Shown here in pieces: positions 58,108-64,000 of a stretch of DNA of 64,000 bases. The position numbers and the translations under genes were made by a program. This DNA comes from Mytilisepta virgata (Eukaryota > Mollusca > Bivalvia > Mytilida > Mytilidae), in NCBI GenBank assembly GCA_028015205.1, contig CM051511.1, positions 1,860,001 through 1,924,000 of the forward strand. The letters are read 5' to 3'. The stretch's first letter is position 1. Each line of letters opens with the position of its first letter. The notes below the pieces were generated by a model, which was not told the DNA's origin, ran no database searches, and saw nothing but the letters and a program-made list of their open reading frames with translations.

Positions 58108-60086
58108 GCTCCGCTGGGCGCAGCTTGATACGACCGCAGAGGTCGAACCCTGAACAGTTGGGGCAAGTATGGACACAACATTCAAGCTTGATACAGCACT
58201 GAATTTGGATTGTGAATAAATATTTGACACAGCATAGGTTTCTGACACAGAATTAATGTGGTCTAAGAACTTAAAAATTTTTAATTTACCTATTCAAACC
58301 ATATCAGTATTATTTGCTTTTATATATAAATCAGAAATAACCAATTTAAAATTGGACCTTAATGTAGACCAATTTGAAAACGGGACCGAAAATTAAGAAT
58401 CTAAATACACGGTTAGATTCGGCATATCAAAGAACCCCAATAGTTCAATTTTTGATGATTTAATTTTTGATGAAATCAAATAAAGTTCAATTTTGGACCC
58501 TTTAAACCTCAATGTGGACCAATTTGATAACCGGGCCCAAATATCAATTTCTTGCTATTGCGCAATACTGTGCAATTGAAGATTTCTTGCTATTGCGCAA
58601 TACTGTGCAATTGAAAATTTCTTGCTATTGCACATTACTTATTATAATAATTTACACATCCTGTTTGGTGTGTATCTCTGGCCTTATCATTATTATTTGC
58701 TTTTATATATAAATCAGAAATTTAATAATAAAGTTTTTGGCAAATTTCCAATATACATAATTTAAATGCAGTTTAGGTGAGATAAACAAAAAAGCTTCAT
58801 CCAGCTTGGCAAATTTCCAATGAAATTTATTAATAATAAAGTTTTTGGCAAATTTCCAATATAAATAATTTAAAAGCAGTTTAGGTGAGATATTCAAATG
58901 AGTTTTAATTACCAACCTTACACTGCCTTTTAAATTATGTTTTGTACTTAAGTAATTGTCCATTAACCTGGAAACCCTTTTCCCCCTTTTTTGCACCTTA
59001 TTCCTTAACGGTTTGAACCATAACTACCAAAGACAATTCTTACCATCCCTTTGTGGTATTCCAATATCCAAAATCTAAATACATGGTTAGATTCAGCATA
59101 TCAAAGAACCCCAAGAATTCAATTTTTGATGAAATCAAATAAAGTTCAATTTTGGACCCTCTAAACCTCAATGTGGACCAATTTGATAACCGGGCCCAAA
59201 TATCAAAAAATCTAAATACATGGTTAGATTCAGCATATCGAAGAACCCCATATATTCAATTTTTGTTGAAATCAAACAAAGTTTAATTTCGGACCCCGAT
59301 TTGGACCAACTTGAAAACTGGGCCCATAATAAAAAAAAACTAAGTACATGTTTAGATTCAGGATATCAAAGAACCCCAAGAATTAAATTTTTGTTAAAAT
59401 CAAACTAAGTTTAATTTTGGACCCTTTGGACCTTAATGTAGACCAATTTGAAAAAGAGACCAAAAATTAAGAATCTAAATACACGGTTAGATTCAATATA
59501 TCAAAGAACCCCAATAGTTCAATTTTCGATGAAATCAAACAAAGTTTAATTTTGGACCCTTTTGGCCCCTAATTCCTAAACTGTTGGGACCAAAACTCCA
59601 AAAATCAATCCCAATCTTCCTTTTGTGGTCATAAACCTTGTGTTTAAATTTCATAGATTTCTATTTACTTATACTAGAGTTATTGTGCAAAAACCAAGAA
59701 AAATACTTATTTGGGCCTTTTTTTAGCCCCTAATTCCTAAACTGTTGGAACCAAAACTCCCAAAAACAATCCCAACCTTCCTTTTGTGCTCATAAACCTT
59801 GTGTTAAAATTTCATAGATTTCTATTTACTTATACTAGAGTTGTGCGAAAACCAAGAAAAATGCTTATTGGGCCCTTTTTTGGCCCCTAATTCTTAAACT
59901 GTTGGGACCAAAACTCCCAAAATCAATCCTAACCTTCCTTTTGTGGTCATAAACCTTGTGTTTAAATTTCTTAGATTTCTATTAACTTATACTAAAGTTA
60001 TAGTGCGAAAACCAAATGTCTTCGGACGACGACGACGACGACGTCATACCAATATACGACCGCAAAAATTTTGCGGTCGTATAAAA
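58108..60086 (+). mobile_element. Helitron-like non-autonomous element with internal minisatellites
   Basis: About 2 kb. The 5' part reads GCTCCGCTGGGCGCAGCTTG and then ATACGACCGCA. Internal arrays are a 36-bp unit with TTGCTATTGCGCAATACTGT (58545-58640), a diverged array with AAAGTTCAATTTTGGACC and GATTCAGCATATCAAAGAAC (58320-59570), and about three 155-bp units with CCCTAATTCCTAAACTGTTG (59560-60010). It ends with (GAC)n and a perfect hairpin ATACGACCGC/GCGGTCGTAT (60054-60082). A 3' hairpin with internal tandem arrays suggests Helitron-type elements. No Rep/helicase is present. Confidence 0.65.
60054..60082. repeat. Terminal hairpin of the Helitron-like element
   Basis: Stem ATACGACCGC with GCGGTCGTAT, extended by A/T pairs in the centre. 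Confidence 0.85.
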
Positions 60087-60532
60087 ACTTAGAGTGACAT
60101 CAGATGCTCCGGGATAATAACCATGTTTAATGAAATCTGTAAATACCACATTAATAAACTGTGCAATGCAGACATATTATAGACTTGGAACGTTGGTTAT
60201 AACGGGAATGTTCACAATTAAAAGTCAAATAACCAAACTTGACACAAGTTTGATTTCCATGGGAAACAAATGGATCGGGCTAGGCCGTTTCTTTCTTTTT
60301 AGTAGCCTTTGTAGAAGCTTGCATTATACTGAAGAAAAAAGATTCGCCAAAGGCGCTGCACGGTCTTTCCTTATACAAATTCTAATACTAATTACTAATA
60401 AAATGATTAGGATGGAAAAGACTACTACACTTCTTTAATAAGTCTTTAATTAATCTTTGGAACTCTGTTGAAACAAGTCTGTTTAGTTCTCTAAAGAGAA
60501 AAAATGATTTAACAAAGCCCAAGACCCCTGTG

Positions 60533-60533
<1 letters not shown>

Positions 60534-60616
<83 letters not shown>
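60534..60616. repeat. (CA)n(TA)n microsatellite
   Basis: About 19 CA units followed by about 21 TA units. The minus-strand frames across it encode only Cys-Val and Ile-Tyr runs and are not genes. Confidence 0.97.
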
Positions 60617-60619
<3 letters not shown>

Positions 60620-60754
60620 TTTTTTCTGATAGCTTCTTTTTATTAATAAAATCCAAGAAGCAATTTTTCAAGAGTAAGCCTATTCAGTTACTATTTATTG
60701 TCTTTAATTAGGTATAACATAAGGTTTTCGTGAAATAGAAAATAGCAGTTTAAA

Positions 60755-61032
60755 TTATCTTAATTTATGAAATAAATATAAATAAATAATAATGCATACT
60801 GGCCATAACATAATGTAACAAAACATCATAACATTCCATGTTTTCCCAATAACAATAGCTGAATGAACAAAATTGTAATTGTATTTATAGGAGGAGATCA
60901 TTTTTCTCCTATCCTTTGACAGTTTCTTTACAATATCACTAAGTTTAAGTCTACAGTTTTCAAATCCAGCTGTATGTTTGTCTGAATATGACCTTTTTAG
61001 GGACCTGTAAATTGCTAAAGATTCAAAGTTCA
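60755..61032 (-). CDS. 3' terminal exon with C-terminal membrane anchor, unknown gene
   Basis: Acceptor GGTTTCATTTCAG, then a completed codon and about 91 residues (NFESLAIYRSLKRSYSDKHT onward) to stop. It holds a charged helical part with Lys/Arg/Glu/Asp heptad-like spacing (LKLSDIVKKLSKDRRKM) and a C-terminal hydrophobic helix (WNVMMFCYIMLWPVCIIIYL) ending FHKLR, which suggests a tail anchor. Joining from the candidate donor at 62076 gives an uninterrupted coiled-coil-plus-anchor frame (Gly-Met-Asn-Phe). Family not recognised. Confidence 0.6.
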
Positions 61033-61535
61033 CTGAAATGAAACCAAATCATTTGAAAATTTCAGATTTACAATTTTTAATAAATAGGTTTTAATGGTGA
61101 CAGTATACATAATATATCACAATAATTATCACAGAATATTCAGTATCGCATAAGATTGGAAAGACAGTTAAATTAGTTTTCCAAATAAAGAGGTATTATC
61201 TTGTTAAATACATTTTATAGTTGCTTTTCTAATGTTGGGGTTATTTAATGTTAGATAATATTATTGTTTTTAACCTACAACATATAAAATTCATAATTTA
61301 TTTATGGTTCCATATTAATATTTTTTTCTATATTTCATTACCTAGCTGTATTTTCAATGTGTATTTCAAATTAAATTTTGGAAAATGTACAATTGCACGA
61401 TGGCCTACAATAGTCGTAATATTGTGAATAAAAAAGTATACAATGTTGTATGGTGAAATTCTGAAATACACTGACTGTCCCGTGATATCAAGCAGTGGAC
61501 ATTTCCTTGTCTTTATTTATTAATTACTAGAAAGT

Positions 61536-61711
61536 AAAGTCAAGAAATACCAAAAGGATATTCGAAGGAGAGAAAAATCGTAACAACTGACAAACTCCGG
61601 AGAACAACGAAGACAAGACCAAAACAATACATGCACTACAATTAAGAACTAAAAACATATGAACAACATGGACCCCACCAAAAAACCGAGGGTAGACTCA
61701 GGTGCTCCTGA
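61536..61711 (-). mobile_element. Penelope-like element, short 3' tail
   Basis: Reverse complement of the end of the 3' UTR at 37.68-37.84 kb, nearly identical (CTTTGGTATTTCTTGACTTT end). It lies in the candidate intron between the two minus-strand exons at 60755 and 61919. Confidence 0.8.
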
Positions 61712-61918
61712 AATAATGCCTATCGAAAAACCAAAGAAAACATCCATAAGGAAAACCAGAATTCTGCATGAAAACATTACTATAATAAAAAAACTGAGTA
61801 TGTTGCGAAACAGCTCATCCGATAATAGACTATAATCATACTTTTTGTGCTTCATATTGTGTGAATTTCATACAAATTTTGAAAAATTTACAGATCTAGT
61901 TTAACAAAAGAATCTTGA

Positions 61919-62154
61919 TCATTGTTTGGAATTGTTTCTTATCTTCTTGTTAGTTCTTTGCTTTCTTTTTTTATTTTTCTTCCGTCTACAATTTCCTCTT
62001 TTTGGTACTTTATTTCTTCTTAACGCCTTATTAAGTCTTTTTCTTAGTAGTTTCAATTCTTCTCTTGTTGATTTACTGCCTTCTTCTATTGTTTGTATTC
62101 TTTTTTCAAGTTCTGCTATTTTCGAAGTCATTTCGTTATATAAAACGTCGGTAT
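61919..62154 (-). CDS. Coiled-coil exon with two possible 3' ends, unknown gene
   Basis: Acceptor TTTTTTCGCCGACAG. The frame continues TDVLYNEMTSKIAELEKRIQ, with Ile/Leu heptads. Read through, it extends via ELKLLRKRLNKALRR into a very basic Lys/Arg-rich tail and stop. A donor GGCA/GTAAAT at 62076 would instead end the exon at 62077 (78 nt, phase 1) and join the anchor exon at 61032 in frame. Which form is real cannot be told from sequence. Upstream exons must lie beyond 62154 and were not found in the window. Confidence 0.6.
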
Positions 62155-63090
62155 CTGTCGGCGAAAAAAAAAACCATATAGATGTTATTTATGACCAAAT
62201 GCTTAGTTGAACTGAATGATGAAATCCATCAAGTGTAGCACTTAATATTGTGAGATAAATTAATTCTAAAAGAAAGTGGCATCCTGTTACAGGAAATCGT
62301 ATACTTCTATTGCCAAAATTTCTGTTAAAGTGTAGTTTTAAAGTCCAATTTTTAAGATAACAGTTTTTAAAATCATTTTATAGGTCGCTTATAAAACCAT
62401 TTACATACATATATGCATATATATTTATAAATTTAGAAATATCATGCAAAGCATAGATGCTATTCAAGATGATATACATCTATAAAGAAAAACAATCTAA
62501 AATGTACCCTTTACCCTTACAATACAGCTTTTTTAGTCTTTTTCGTTGGGATCAGGCGCACGTACGTTGACTCTAAATATCGAATAGTACCCTTGCATAT
62601 TTCTTCCATTACAAAATCGGATGATATTTTTTTTTAGCCAGCACACATAGTTGAACGTGTAATGCACTAAACCAGACACACGCGATTCGCACGATACAAG
62701 AAAACGATTCGCACGTTACATGATTTCCGATCGTGCGATTTCTAAAAATTGTGTTTGTAAGATACGAACGGCATATAACGAAACCAATTAATTGATTTTT
62801 TGCCCGATATGAATAGCAGTGAAATATTTAATATTGCATCTGCTTTTAAATTAATAAAGAGGAAGCTGGTGGAATACGGTCGACATTGAATTTTTTACAC
62901 AAATACAAAATATTTATTTGTATATGCTATTTTTATAATTTATTAAACCTTAACGATAGAACAGTGAAATTATATTTTAAAATCAATAACCCTTTTCATG
63001 TTATTTTCATCCAATTAATTATAGAATATTAACAAAATGTATTTCGGTATTTTGTGGTACATTTTATTGATATGATAATAAGAATTAGTA
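62155..63090. other. No feature recognised
   Basis: No exon or repeat was recognised. Confidence 0.45.
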
Positions 63091-63745
63091 CCAGATTGCC
63101 GAATCCCGTATAGCCGATTTCCAGATTGCCGAATCCAATTTGCGGATTCCCATATTTCCGAATTTTTCTGAGATCAGATATTTTACCCGATTTCCAGTTT
63201 GCCGAACCCATATTGCCGATTCCCAAATCGCCAACTTTTACTGATTACGGCTATTTAAAAGAATACTTTTGCTTTTTGTTAATAAAAAGGACTTAGAACG
63301 GCTTATAAAAGGACTTAATTCATGTGTTAAACTTAGGACAACAAGCAGAATTTGTGTAACAACACATTATGGACATAATAAAAGGTTTCTGAAGTTGTTA
63401 AAGGAAAGTTTAAACAATGAACCCATGCAGAGGTATACTTTTATAAGAACTAGTTCTTTTTAACTGAAAAATAAACAAACATCTTACATTTGTACCGATT
63501 AACCTTTTTCGTCCGCAAGTTATGACAAAATCTAAGTTTTACAGTATTATTTTGAACTAAATTCGATATTCAGATGTATAATACATGCATCGCTGTCGTT
63601 CTCTTCTCGATAAACGTCAGCAATTTGGGATTCGGCAATAAGGGTTCGGCAAACTTGGAATCAGGATGCCAAACCGATATTAGAAAAAAAATCGGCAACG
63701 TGAGACTAGGTCAATTGGATTTGGCAATGTGGAAATCGGCAATTC
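63091..63745. repeat. Diverged inverted repeat built of GATTCGGCAA-type units
   Basis: The left arm (63091-63240) repeats CAGATTGCCGAATCC-like phrases. The right arm (63615-63745) carries the reverse complements, such as TTGGGATTCGGCAATAAGGG and GGAAATCGGCAATTCG. The arms are about 140 bp and the spacer about 370 bp. Within each arm the unit repeats several times, so it is both tandem and inverted. The spacer has a 64-codon plus-strand frame without recognised features. Confidence 0.75.
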
Positions 63746-64000
63746 GATTTATTATACGATTTTTTACTCTTTCAGTTATACATGTATCCTTGTGTCGTTC
63801 GTTCTCCTGAGTCTTTTCCTTGGAATTTGTGGATTGTCGCTTCGGCATTCTTTTGCCGATATATAATTGATATTATAAATATTATATACAAATTTATAAA
63901 TTATCCCATAAATATTAATTTTTGATGAAACATTAAAAATTAAAGAGGTTTGATTGTTGTGAGTTCAATCTTAGTTAACCTGACTTTGCCCTTTTAATAT

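Noticed and set aside
60388..60671. Frames with Cys-Val and Ile-Tyr runs (-)
   Set aside because: Translation of the (CA)n(TA)n microsatellite.

Overview
The window is AT-rich, intron-bearing animal DNA dominated by small dispersed repeats, and it most likely comes from a bivalve mollusc, probably a mussel. That assignment is inferred from the repeat types: Penelope-like retroelement tails, a tRNA-headed SINE with a mollusc-type tail, a hammerhead-ribozyme tandem retroelement, many palindromic MITEs and a pierced Tc1 copy. There are no operons, no CRISPR array and no bacterial genes. Real coding sequence is a few per cent of the window.

Region 1 (about 9.2-23.8 kb, + strand) holds one convincing complete gene: a nine-exon cation diffusion facilitator (CDF) transporter. 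The exons join in phase into a 444-residue protein carrying two DxxxD metal-site motifs, the pattern of the manganese branch. Its introns hold MITEs, a Penelope-like 3' tail, a 38-bp tandem array and palindromes.

Region 2 (about 24-30.4 kb) is gene-poor. It contains a dead Tc1-type transposase, the start of what looks like a Crypton/tyrosine-recombinase-type ORF cut off by an almost perfect 63-bp-arm palindrome, and several small repeats.

Region 3 (about 30.7-42.3 kb) is an old direct tandem segmental duplication. Two adjacent copies align in order at roughly 70-80 per cent by eye. Each has taken different later insertions, so the partner copy often acts as the empty site. Copy A gained a three-ribozyme retrozyme-like array (378-bp unit), a palindromic MITE, a SINE with target-site duplication, a perfect 114-bp-arm inverted repeat and a Penelope-like element. 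Copy B gained a TTAA-flanked MITE and a SINE with inverted halves.

Region 4 (about 47-62.2 kb, - strand) contains several exons that fit each other by phase. They include an immunoglobulin V-like exon, a short juxtamembrane exon, a transmembrane exon that joins in frame to a 1.3-kb exon for a long polar cytoplasmic tail, and two further 3' exons with coiled-coil and membrane segments. They look like parts of one or more immune-type or adhesion-type receptor genes, with 5' ends not found in the window. They are interrupted by a second dead Penelope-like reverse transcriptase, long minisatellite-type elements and a Helitron-like element with a terminal hairpin. The right edge (63.1-63.75 kb) is a diverged inverted repeat.
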